A stretch of 7,028 nucleotides of DNA. Origin: Spirochaetota bacterium (GTDB lineage Bacteria; Spirochaetota; UBA4802; JAFGJZ01). Positions 1-5,572 of this stretch are shown one piece after another; the first letter of the stretch is position 1; every line of letters starts with the position of its first letter. The notes beneath the pieces are model-generated. The model worked only from the letters and a program-made list of their open reading frames with translations, was not told where the DNA came from and did no database searches. Where the stretch lies: positions 1 to 7,028 of the forward strand of contig JAEWVM010000257.1 in the NCBI GenBank assembly GCA_023396615.1, given 5' to 3'. The position numbers and the translations under genes are program-made.

Positions 1-147
1 GTAGTCAAGAAGCTCCTGATCGCTTAACCAGTTCCGTTTTTCAACAAGCTCGCGCCGCATCATGGGAAGCATGACGTAGCCGCCTCCGATTGAAAAGAGA
101 CCGATTTTAGAAAAAAGGAAAAATAAATTAAAGCAATTCCAAAACAT
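1..147 (-). CDS. chrA: Chromate transporter (CHR/ChrA family), N-terminal 49 residues, cut by window edge
   Basis: The minus-strand frame from the ATG at 145-147 to the window edge is open and encodes a hydrophobic start followed by SKIGLFSIGGGYVMLP (residues 13-28) and then ELVEKRNWLSDQELLDY. The glycine-rich FSIGGGY segment followed by a polar stretch ending in WLS-x-x-E-x-LDY is the signature of the N-terminus of CHR-family domains. Characterised members export chromate through the inner membrane by proton or sulfate exchange, while many short members have unknown substrates. Four in-frame stop codons lie just upstream (minus strand, 157-174), so the gene starts here and is not the interior of a longer protein. 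No convincing Shine-Dalgarno precedes the ATG. Most of the protein is outside the window, so a one-domain (paired) form cannot be told from a two-domain form. Confidence 0.82.
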   Translation of the reverse strand, partial: MFWNCFNLFFLFSKIGLFSIGGGYVMLPMMRRELVEKRNWLSDQELLDY

Positions 148-221
148 ACAGACATTTTTTTATCAGCATTATTATGGTAAAGCATAAATTATGAATGCAT
201 TCTGCTGTTATCCTCTGAAAA

Positions 222-650
222 CTAAATCAGGTAAAGCTCTCTGTCTGAAAGAAGAGAGAATCCTTCTTTTTTGAGAATGTTTTCCGCATGTATGGGGTCT
301 GCGACCTGAAAAATAAAAACAGCTTCTTTTTTCGGTTCTGTGATAAATCCGTAAGAGTCGTTGACGTTGATGTTGTTTTCCCGCAGGACTTTTGATATTT
401 CATGAAGCCCGCCGATTTTATCTTCGATTTTAACGGCAATAATCTCTTTCAGGTTAACGGCGATGTTTTCGGATTTCAGAAGTTCAAAACCTCTTTCTGG
501 ATTATCCACAAGAAGTTTTATTATGCCGTAATCGCCTGCGTCGGAATTTGTAACCGCGCGGATGTTGATTTGTCCTTCTGCGATTATACCGGTAATCTTT
601 TCAATCTTGCCCGGTTTGTTTTCTGCGAAAATTGATAATTGATGAGGCAT
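222..650 (-). CDS. Tandem ACT-domain protein (COG4747 type), partner of paaK
   Basis: This 142-residue protein consists of two consecutive ACT domains and nothing else. The first spans about residues 3-66, with the ligand-loop motif NKPGKIEKIT at 11-20 followed by INIRA. The second spans about 70-137, with DKIGGLHEISKVL and then NNINVND. ACT domains bind small ligands, usually amino acids, at dimer interfaces and regulate enzymes or act as sensors. Stand-alone double-ACT proteins are often encoded beside phenylacetate-CoA ligase or indolepyruvate ferredoxin oxidoreductase genes, which suggests a role linked to aromatic amino acid breakdown. A strong ribosome site (AGGAGG, 4 bases before the ATG) lies in the 9-base gap after the paaK stop codon, so the two are almost certainly cotranscribed. 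The ligand and the regulated target cannot be read from the sequence. Confidence 0.9.
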   Translation of the reverse strand: MPHQLSIFAENKPGKIEKITGIIAEGQINIRAVTNSDAGDYGIIKLLVDNPERGFELLKSENIAVNLKEIIAVKIEDKIGGLHEISKVLRENNINVNDSYGFITEPKKEAVFIFQVADPIHAENILKKEGFSLLSDRELYLI

Positions 651-659
651 ATGTCCTCC

Positions 660-1952
660 TTATATTTTTCTATTGTCAATCACTCTGACCGCTTTTCCGG
701 TTGAAGGCGGAAGCGAACCCGGTTCAAGAAGTTCAATTTTCGGAGTTACAATTATTGTGGATTTTAGAAGGTCGGTGATGTTTTTTCTCAGGGAATCGAG
801 TTCCTTGATGTCTCCGTGAAACATTTTTGAATAGAGCTCAACCTTAATATGAATCTTATCGAGATTATTTTCTCTGTCTACTACAATCTGATAGTTGTTT
901 CCGACTTCAGGAATATTCATGAGAACTGATTCGATCTGCGAAGGAAAAATATTAACACCGCTGATAATGAGCATGTCGTCGGTTCTTCCTTTCATGCGGT
1001 CGATTCTTTTATGCGTTCTGCCGCACCCGCAGGGTTCAGGGATTATCCGCGTCAGGTCGCGTGTTCTGTAACGGAAGATCGGCATGGCTTCGCGGTTGAT
1101 ATGAGTGATGACAAGTTCTCCGGTTTCACCGTCGGGAAGATTCTCGCCTGTTTCAGGATTGATTATTTCCGGAATATAGAAGTCTTCCCAGATATGCATT
1201 CCGCCGAGTTCTTCGCACTCAAATGCAACTCCCGGGCCGTTCATTTCCGACAGTCCGTAATTATTGTATGCCTTGAGTCCGTATATTTCCTGAATCTTGT
1301 CTCTGGTTGCTTCGGAATAAGGTTCTGCTCCGAGAACGGCTCTGCGAATGCCGAGATCGGCCGGGTTGATACCTTCGCCGTTGATCACATCTGCAAGATG
1401 AAGAGCGTAGCTTGGTGTTATATGAACCGCGGTTGTTTTAAAATCCTGAATGAGCTGAATCTGCTTCAGCGAGTTTCCTGTTGCTGAAGGAATTATCATA
1501 CAGCCGAGTTTTTCAGCGCCGTAATGAAGACCGAGTCCGCCGGTAAATAAACCATAACCCATCATGTTCTGAAAAACGTCATCGGGACGTATACCTGACG
1601 AATATAATCCTCTCGCTACAAGGCTTGACCATTCCTCGATGTCTTTTCTGGTATAAAATATTACTGTGGATTTTCCTGTTGTTCCCGAAGATGCATGCAT
1701 TCGTACTATTACGTTTCTGTCGACTGCGCACATTCCGTCCGGATAACTGACGCGCAGATCGCTCTTGGTTGTAAAAGGAAGTTTCTTCAAATCTGATAAA
1801 GAATTAATTTTTGAAACATCTATATTGTTATCTGAAAATTGTTTTTTGTAGAATGGAGTTCTTTGAGCGGCTTCAAGAGCTTTCTTCAGTCTCTCAAGCT
1901 GCAACGCTTCGAGTTCATGGTGCGGCATTTGTTCTATGGAAGAATTAAACAT
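660..1952 (-). CDS. paaK: Phenylacetate-CoA ligase
   Basis: This 430-residue protein is a full-length member of the PaaK branch of the adenylate-forming enzymes. It would activate phenylacetate, or a related aryl acid, with ATP and CoA to the CoA thioester in the cytoplasm. The phosphate-binding loop SSGTTGKST is at 88-96, the A5-type motif YNNYGLSEMNGPG at 229-241, YRTRDLT at 295-301, the hinge region KGRTDDMLIISGVNIFPSQ at 321-339, and the terminal catalytic lysine at about K420 within PPSTGKAVRVID. A cysteine pair (C308, C310, PCGCG) typical of PaaK proteins precedes the hinge. The start is supported by GGAG six bases before the ATG. The ACT gene follows after 9 bases. In anaerobes this pair often handles aryl acids from phenylalanine or aryl-pyruvate metabolism. 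No other paa genes (oxygenase or ring cleavage) are in view, so a catabolic route is not shown. Confidence 0.95.
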   Translation of the reverse strand: MFNSSIEQMPHHELEALQLERLKKALEAAQRTPFYKKQFSDNNIDVSKINSLSDLKKLPFTTKSDLRVSYPDGMCAVDRNVIVRMHASSGTTGKSTVIFYTRKDIEEWSSLVARGLYSSGIRPDDVFQNMMGYGLFTGGLGLHYGAEKLGCMIIPSATGNSLKQIQLIQDFKTTAVHITPSYALHLADVINGEGINPADLGIRRAVLGAEPYSEATRDKIQEIYGLKAYNNYGLSEMNGPGVAFECEELGGMHIWEDFYIPEIINPETGENLPDGETGELVITHINREAMPIFRYRTRDLTRIIPEPCGCGRTHKRIDRMKGRTDDMLIISGVNIFPSQIESVLMNIPEVGNNYQIVVDRENNLDKIHIKVELYSKMFHGDIKELDSLRKNITDLLKSTIIVTPKIELLEPGSLPPSTGKAVRVIDNRKI

Positions 1953-1991
1953 TTCAGTCTCCAGAAGAAATAATGCCTTAAGCTTAAAATA

Positions 1992-2008
1992 TTTATAAAA
2001 TAGGTCAA
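1992..2008 (-). promoter_or_regulatory. Candidate promoter elements for paaK-ACT
   Basis: The 94-base gap between mntP and paaK holds two possible minus-strand arrangements. One is a -10-like TATAAA at 1992-1997, giving a leader of about 30 bases that contains the GGAG ribosome site, but without a good -35. The other uses TTGACC at 2003-2008 as -35, with a weak TAAGCT at 1981-1986 sixteen bases on. In both cases the inverted repeat at 2004-2038 would overlap the -35 region. This is a reading by eye and the exact start site is uncertain. Confidence 0.35.
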
Positions 2009-2038
2009 CTTAAATTATGTTTAAACAGTTAAGTTGAC
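2004..2038. repeat. Perfect 10-bp inverted repeat (possible operator for paaK-ACT or weak mntP hairpin)
   Basis: The arms GTCAACTTAA (2004-2013) and TTAAGTTGAC (2029-2038) are exactly complementary and separated by 15 bases. The spacer contains the 8-bp palindrome GTTTAAAC (2019-2026). The repeat lies 8 bases past the mntP stop and about 50 bases before paaK. On the minus strand it is followed by CTATTTTATAAATATTTT rather than a clean T run, and the stem is AT-rich, so a factor-independent terminator is a weak reading. Its position over the likely paaK -35 region fits a regulator binding site. Which protein binds it is unknown. Confidence 0.6.
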
Positions 2039-2046
2039 GGGCTCTG

Positions 2047-2619
2047 TCAAAAAAATATATGTTCCAGAAGAATTTTGACTCCTATTGCTATCAAGAAAAA
2101 TCCTCCGATGAGTTCTGCCTTTTTTCCTATAATAGAGCCGAATCTTTTTCCGAGATAAACACCGCAGGCAGTAAAAAGTGCGCATATTATTCCGATGATG
2201 ACTGATGGAATCAGTATGGCTTTCCCCATGACTCCGAAAGTAATTCCGACTGCAAGAGCGTCGATGCTTGTAGCCAGAGATAATATCAGGAGTCTTTTTC
2301 CGCATGTCGGATCAGTCTGTACGCATTCGTTTTTCTGTTTTTCAAAATATTCGTGAATCATTTTTATTCCGATTATCGAAAGAAGAATGAATGCAGCCCA
2401 ATGGTCGTAGTCGCGTATTACAGGTTCAATTTTTTTTCCGGCAATGTAGCCGATCAAAGGCATCATGAACTGAAAAAATCCAAAAGACAAAGACAGACGC
2501 AAATAATGACCTTTGTATATTTTTTCGAGGCAGAATCCGGCTGAAAGAGCAACTGAAAAAGCATCCATTGCAAGACCTGCGGAAATGAAAACTATATTAA
2601 AAAAATCGAAATTAAACAT
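2047..2619 (-). CDS. mntP: Manganese efflux pump MntP (DUF204 family)
   Basis: The 190-residue product is the normal length for MntP, an inner-membrane exporter that protects against excess Mn(II). It shows about six hydrophobic segments (roughly 6-28, 38-60, 72-90, 108-130, 134-155, 168-188) arranged as an internal duplication. Each half carries the conserved acidic motif: GLAMDAFSVALSAG with D19, and ATSIDALAVGITFG with D120. The C-terminus ELIGGFFLIAIGVKILLEH is also characteristic. The ATG overlaps the stop of the upstream J-domain gene as TGATG, with GAGGA about five bases before it, so its translation is probably coupled to that gene. Because of this arrangement there is no leader that could hold the manganese (yybP-ykoY) riboswitch often found before mntP, so any Mn control must act on the upstream promoter or elsewhere. 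Residues 95-107 form a polar loop with two cysteines (C99, C106). Confidence 0.93.
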   Translation of the reverse strand: MFNFDFFNIVFISAGLAMDAFSVALSAGFCLEKIYKGHYLRLSLSFGFFQFMMPLIGYIAGKKIEPVIRDYDHWAAFILLSIIGIKMIHEYFEKQKNECVQTDPTCGKRLLILSLATSIDALAVGITFGVMGKAILIPSVIIGIICALFTACGVYLGKRFGSIIGKKAELIGGFFLIAIGVKILLEHIFF

Positions 2620-3473
2620 CAGTCCTCGTTAAAAAAAAGATCAATATAGCGGAGAAGAGCATCTGCGTATTCCATTTTAATGTCAAGCTCAACAGCCCAT
2701 GATGATTCGGGATAATTGGTTAACGCGGACTTAAAGAAATAAGCTGCCTTGATTATATTCTCAATGGAAGCTTCTTTCTGAAAACTGCCGCGGTTATGGC
2801 GTTCATAAAATATTTCTTTCTGAGCCAAATGAAGAAAACGGTCGCCTTCGATATAAAGACGGTAAGCCTCGACGTCTATCACGTTAGAATAAGAGTCGAG
2901 AATGTTCAGACATTCGCTTGCGCGGTAAAATGAAAAAATCATCTGTTTGAAGATTTTAAAATGTTCGAGAAGTTCTTCGTCATCGGTCTTTTCCGAAAGA
3001 GCCGTTATGGAATGAAACTTGTATCTGATCGTTTTTACAACTTCATTGAAAGTCTGTTTGTTTAAAACAGATTCTCTTTTTATGATGTTATCGAGATTAA
3101 ATTGAAAATATCTGTATAGCGAATCCTTGACTTCTTCACGGATTGCGACAAAGTCGGCAATGAGCTTTTCTCGGATTAGCTCCTTTATTTTCTGCCGCGC
3201 CATGTCCATCGATCTTTCTTCGTTCTGTTTACGGCGCAGAACTTCTTCAGCATTGACTTTGTCTTCTGCATTGCTCTCAAAACGCGAGCTCATTATCACT
3301 GAATAGGCCTGATTGAGCCTTGACATGATATTGTTTGCCCATTCGATTTTGTTACGGTTCTTGTCGGGATGATATTTGAGCGCAAGAAGGCGGAATTTTT
3401 TCGTAATCTCTTCATCACCCGCTGAAGGGCTTATGTCCAGAAGTTTGTAGGATTCTTCAACGGAAAGAGACAT
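2619..3473 (-). CDS. J-domain protein with an unassigned helical C-terminal region
   Basis: Residues 5-64 form a J domain: ESYKLLDISPSAGDEEITKKFR, then LKYHPDKN with the essential HPD triplet at 35-37, then MSRLNQAYSVI. J domains stimulate ATP hydrolysis by Hsp70 (DnaK) and recruit it to specific clients. The protein lacks the glycine/phenylalanine linker, the zinc-binding cysteine repeats and the substrate-binding barrels of true DnaJ, so it is a class III (type C) J protein. Residues 66-135 are charged and predicted by eye to be helical. Residues 135-284 are mostly helical, with an ending (AAYFFKSALTNYPESSWAVE) that resembles a TPR-like helix pair. I do not recognise this region as a named domain. 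No signal peptide or membrane segment is visible. The start has CAGGCGG about six bases upstream. It overlaps mntP by one base, suggesting a two-gene operon, though no functional link is known. Confidence 0.85.
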   Translation of the reverse strand: MSLSVEESYKLLDISPSAGDEEITKKFRLLALKYHPDKNRNKIEWANNIMSRLNQAYSVIMSSRFESNAEDKVNAEEVLRRKQNEERSMDMARQKIKELIREKLIADFVAIREEVKDSLYRYFQFNLDNIIKRESVLNKQTFNEVVKTIRYKFHSITALSEKTDDEELLEHFKIFKQMIFSFYRASECLNILDSYSNVIDVEAYRLYIEGDRFLHLAQKEIFYERHNRGSFQKEASIENIIKAAYFFKSALTNYPESSWAVELDIKMEYADALLRYIDLFFNED

Positions 3474-3505
3474 TAATACCGCCTGATCAAAGAATAGAAA
3501 TACGC

Positions 3506-3531
3506 GATTGATTCTATGGCAAGAATTAATC
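3506..3531. repeat. Imperfect 10-bp inverted repeat upstream of the J-domain gene
   Basis: The arms GATTGATTCT (3506-3515) and AGAATTAATC (3522-3531) match at nine of ten positions around a 6-base spacer. The element sits 33 bases before the J-domain start and overlaps a possible minus-strand -35, TTGCCA (3517-3522), whose partner -10 (TTCTAT, 3494-3499) is weak. It could be an operator or a chance AT-rich repeat. It does not match the CIRCE heat-shock element. Confidence 0.35.
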
Positions 3532-3566
3532 AGGAAAAAATTATTACAATCATTTTTATTGAAAAC

Positions 3567-3947
3567 TTAAGCTTCAGTGCTCAGGATACTTTGAATCATT
3601 TCGGACAGTTGAGCTTTTCTATAAGGCTTTTGAATGAAATCCGTATTCGGAAAAGAAGAAAGAATCATGTCAATTTCCGAATCAGCGGATAAACCTGAAG
3701 ATAGAATGATCCTTGCTTCGGGATTTAATTCTTTTATAAGAGCAAAGGCTTCCTTTCCGTCCATTTTCGGCATTTTCATGTCGAGTATGACAAGATTGAT
3801 CGACGGATTCTCTTTGTAGGCGCTGACAGCTTCTTCTCCGTCAAAAGCCGAAATTACATTATAATTCAAACTTTCAATAATTTTCTTGGCTACCTGATGA
3901 AGCATTTCTTCATCTTCAGCCAAAAGAATGGTTTTTTCAGTTGCCAT
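3567..3947 (-). CDS. Single-domain (CheY-like) response regulator receiver protein
   Basis: The 126-residue protein is one receiver domain with no output domain. The acidic pocket is E11-D12 (LLAEDEE), the phospho-accepting aspartate is D56 in VILDMKMPKMDG, the hydroxyl switch residue is S83 or S84 in IILSSG, and the conserved lysine is K107 in IQKPY. All residues needed for phosphorylation are present. The sequence style, with ILSSG and IQKPY, resembles receiver domains attached to hybrid histidine kinases. Such proteins usually pass a phosphoryl group or act by protein contact. No kinase gene lies in the window, so its partner is unknown. The ribosome site AGGGGA lies about eight bases before the ATG, and a good -10 is visible further upstream. 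It is divergent from the hydrolase gene at 4025 and upstream of the J-domain gene in the same direction, with a 93-base gap. Confidence 0.92.
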   Translation of the reverse strand: MATEKTILLAEDEEMLHQVAKKIIESLNYNVISAFDGEEAVSAYKENPSINLVILDMKMPKMDGKEAFALIKELNPEARIILSSGLSADSEIDMILSSFPNTDFIQKPYRKAQLSEMIQSILSTEA

Positions 3948-3967
3948 TTTTGCGATCCCCTGCGGAT

Positions 3968-3996
3968 ATTATATATCAACAGAATGTTTAAGTCTA
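3968..3996 (-). promoter_or_regulatory. Candidate sigma-70-type promoter of the response regulator gene
   Basis: On the minus strand a perfect TATAAT (3968-3973) is preceded, after 17 bases, by TAGACT (3991-3996), a four-of-six match to TTGACA. The predicted transcript would start near 3961, close to the AGGGGA ribosome site. The rest of the 77-base divergent gap (3948-4024) holds no clear plus-strand promoter for the hydrolase gene, only a weak TTGCGA (3950-3955) with TATATC (3972-3977). Confidence 0.55.
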
Positions 3997-4024
3997 ACAT
4001 TATTTGCGCTGAAGGAATGATGAA

Positions 4025-4804
4025 ATGAAAACCGCTTTTTATGAAAACATTGAATATATTGAAGACAGAGTCGGTCCTTTTAATATGAAGATGAGGCTTT
4101 TCATTTATCTGGTAGACGGGCTTCTGATTGATACAGGTGCTTCGAATTTCGTAAAAAGATATTCACCGTTATATAAATCATGGAAAATTGATAAAGTAGC
4201 CATCACTCATTTTCACGAAGATCACGCCGGACTCGCCGGATGGATTCAGCAAAATATCGGAGCTGAGATTTATATTCATTCAAGCGCAGTCGATAAGACG
4301 AAACTGGATTCAAAATTTCCTTTTTACAGAAAGTATTACTGGGGAAACATGAAGGGGTTTAACGCAAGGCCTTTTTCTGATTGCCTGAAAACTGAAAATT
4401 ACTGCTTTCAGGTGATTCATACTCCGGGGCATACGGATAATCATGTGGTGCTTCTTGAAGAAGATAAGAAATGGCTTTTTTGCGGAGATATGTATGTTGC
4501 GTCACGGCAGAAGATCGCCTTCGTTGAAGAGAACATGGCTGAAACGATAAACTCTCTCGAAAAAATCGTGAAATTGAATTTCAGGCATCTTTTCTGCGCT
4601 CATTCGGGGATTCATCACAAGGGAAAAGAGCACATACTCGCGAAGCTGGATTATTTCTATAAACTGAGAGAAAAGATTTATGCTTTGAGAAAAAGCGGCC
4701 TGGATGATGATGAAATAAATAAAATCGTTTTTCCTAAAAAAAGACTGATAACTTATCTTTCGGGCGGTGAATGCTCTTCGAAGTATATCGTATCAACGAT
4801 TTAA
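4025..4804 (+). CDS. Metallo-beta-lactamase-fold hydrolase of unknown substrate
   Basis: The 259-residue protein carries the full set of metal ligands for a two-metal active site. These are THFHEDHAG (H62, H64, D66, H67), H136 in IHTPGHTDNH, D155 in LFCGDMY and H193 in CAHSG. LIDTGAS at 35-40 is the usual strand before the first ligand loop. Family members are soluble hydrolases of thioesters, phosphodiesters, lactones or RNA, and the motifs alone do not choose among these. Residues 200-259 form a C-terminal extension with a helix and a basic segment (FPKKRLITYLSGGECS), reminiscent of the small helical tail of LACTB2-like or glyoxalase-II-like proteins. No signal peptide is visible, so a cytoplasmic location is likely. 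The ribosome site AAGGA precedes the ATG by eight bases. Its last 12 bases overlap the end of the converging DUF4130-type gene. Confidence 0.88.
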   Translation: MKTAFYENIEYIEDRVGPFNMKMRLFIYLVDGLLIDTGASNFVKRYSPLYKSWKIDKVAITHFHEDHAGLAGWIQQNIGAEIYIHSSAVDKTKLDSKFPFYRKYYWGNMKGFNARPFSDCLKTENYCFQVIHTPGHTDNHVVLLEEDKKWLFCGDMYVASRQKIAFVEENMAETINSLEKIVKLNFRHLFCAHSGIHHKGKEHILAKLDYFYKLREKIYALRKSGLDDDEINKIVFPKKRLITYLSGGECSSKYIVSTI

Positions 4805-5572
4805 GTTTTCTGTTTCTGTGAGGTGTTTCCAGTATCTCTTCGGCATGAAATTCAGCTGGCACTTCGGATTTTTTCTTTCAGGAATCGCGATTTCTTTCCA
4901 GTATCTCTGCCAGATTTGTCTGAAAGCGTTTTCTTCTTCCGAATAAATTATTCCGGCATTATTTTCGAGTCCGCATAAAATGTAATCGTTTTTTTCTTTG
5001 TCATAAACCGCGCCGATTCCGCGCGCAATATCATGAATTATCCAGTTATCTTTCGGAAGACGTTGTTTGAAATGAGGCGCGAGCATAAGTGAAATGTTAT
5101 GGTCGGGCTCAAACTGCGCATAAAGTGTTTTGTCCGAAAGCTCAGAAAAGCGGATGAGCCCGAGAAACCGATGACGTTCGATGTAAACTTTCTTTGAAAG
5201 CTGATTTAATTCCCTGATGGATGAATCCGCGAAATTTTCAAGATAATCATCGATTTTCTGCTGTGAAATGTTTTTCTCGAGTGAAAGACGAAGAACTGTC
5301 TGAATGTAATTGTAAATTTTAATTTCCATTCCTTCTGTTTCGGAGAGAAAAGCTGCGCAGATATGCGCATAGGCAGTTTTAGAAATCTGATTTAGCCGAG
5401 AATTCAGCCTGTCATATAGATTCTGATTAAAAGAAAGATGAATTTTGTCAAAAAGATATCCGCTTGAAATGTCTTCAGTCATTATATTTTCGGGTATAAT
5501 TTTTGAAGCTATGAGTTCCGCGCAAAGAGAGATCAATGAGTCAAAACTTCCATCATATACATAAATATTCAT
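4793..5572 (-). CDS. DUF4130/TIGR03915-type DNA-metabolism protein, partner of the radical SAM protein
   Basis: The 259-residue protein begins with NIYVYDGSFDSLISL, and its C-terminal half contains VYIERHRFLGLIRFSEL (149-165), YAQFEPDHNISLMLAPHF (171-188), a conserved NWIIHDIARGIGAVYD segment (196-211), and an ending with ERKNPKCQLNFMPKRYWKHL. These are the hallmarks of the TIGR03915 (DUF4130) family, annotated as a probable DNA metabolism protein. It is usually encoded beside a TIGR03916 radical SAM protein, and in other bacteria it is fused to a UdgX-type uracil-DNA-glycosylase domain. The histidine-rich conserved segments suggest an enzyme or nucleic-acid-binding role, but the reaction is not known to me. 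Its ATG shares one base with the stop of the radical SAM gene (TAATG), with AGGAG six bases before it, so the two are translationally coupled. The converging hydrolase gene overlaps its 3' end by 12 bases. Confidence 0.88.
   Translation of the reverse strand: MNIYVYDGSFDSLISLCAELIASKIIPENIMTEDISSGYLFDKIHLSFNQNLYDRLNSRLNQISKTAYAHICAAFLSETEGMEIKIYNYIQTVLRLSLEKNISQQKIDDYLENFADSSIRELNQLSKKVYIERHRFLGLIRFSELSDKTLYAQFEPDHNISLMLAPHFKQRLPKDNWIIHDIARGIGAVYDKEKNDYILCGLENNAGIIYSEEENAFRQIWQRYWKEIAIPERKNPKCQLNFMPKRYWKHLTETENLNR

Noticed and set aside
148..221. Possible terminator or promoter between the ACT gene and the chromate-transporter gene
   Set aside because: The only pairings (CAGCA with TGCTG, and the short GAATGCATTC palindrome) are weak and have no T run on the minus strand. 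The -10-like CATAAT has no proper -35. Nothing is supportable here.
1011..1487. A 158-codon open frame on the plus strand
   Set aside because: It lies entirely antisense to paaK, whose full domain motifs are intact. It has no supporting ribosome site or recognisable protein features.
2021..2305. A 94-codon open frame on the minus strand
   Set aside because: It is an alternative frame of mntP, is rich in arginine and serine as expected for a shifted membrane-protein frame, and has no family features.
2620..2720. Manganese (yybP-ykoY) riboswitch before mntP
   Set aside because: The region is coding sequence of the J-domain gene up to the overlapping start codon, so there is no leader in which it could sit.
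3532..3566. Factor-independent terminator after the response regulator gene
   Set aside because: A run of T residues exists on the minus strand, but the only stem before it is a short all-A/T pairing too weak to be convincing.
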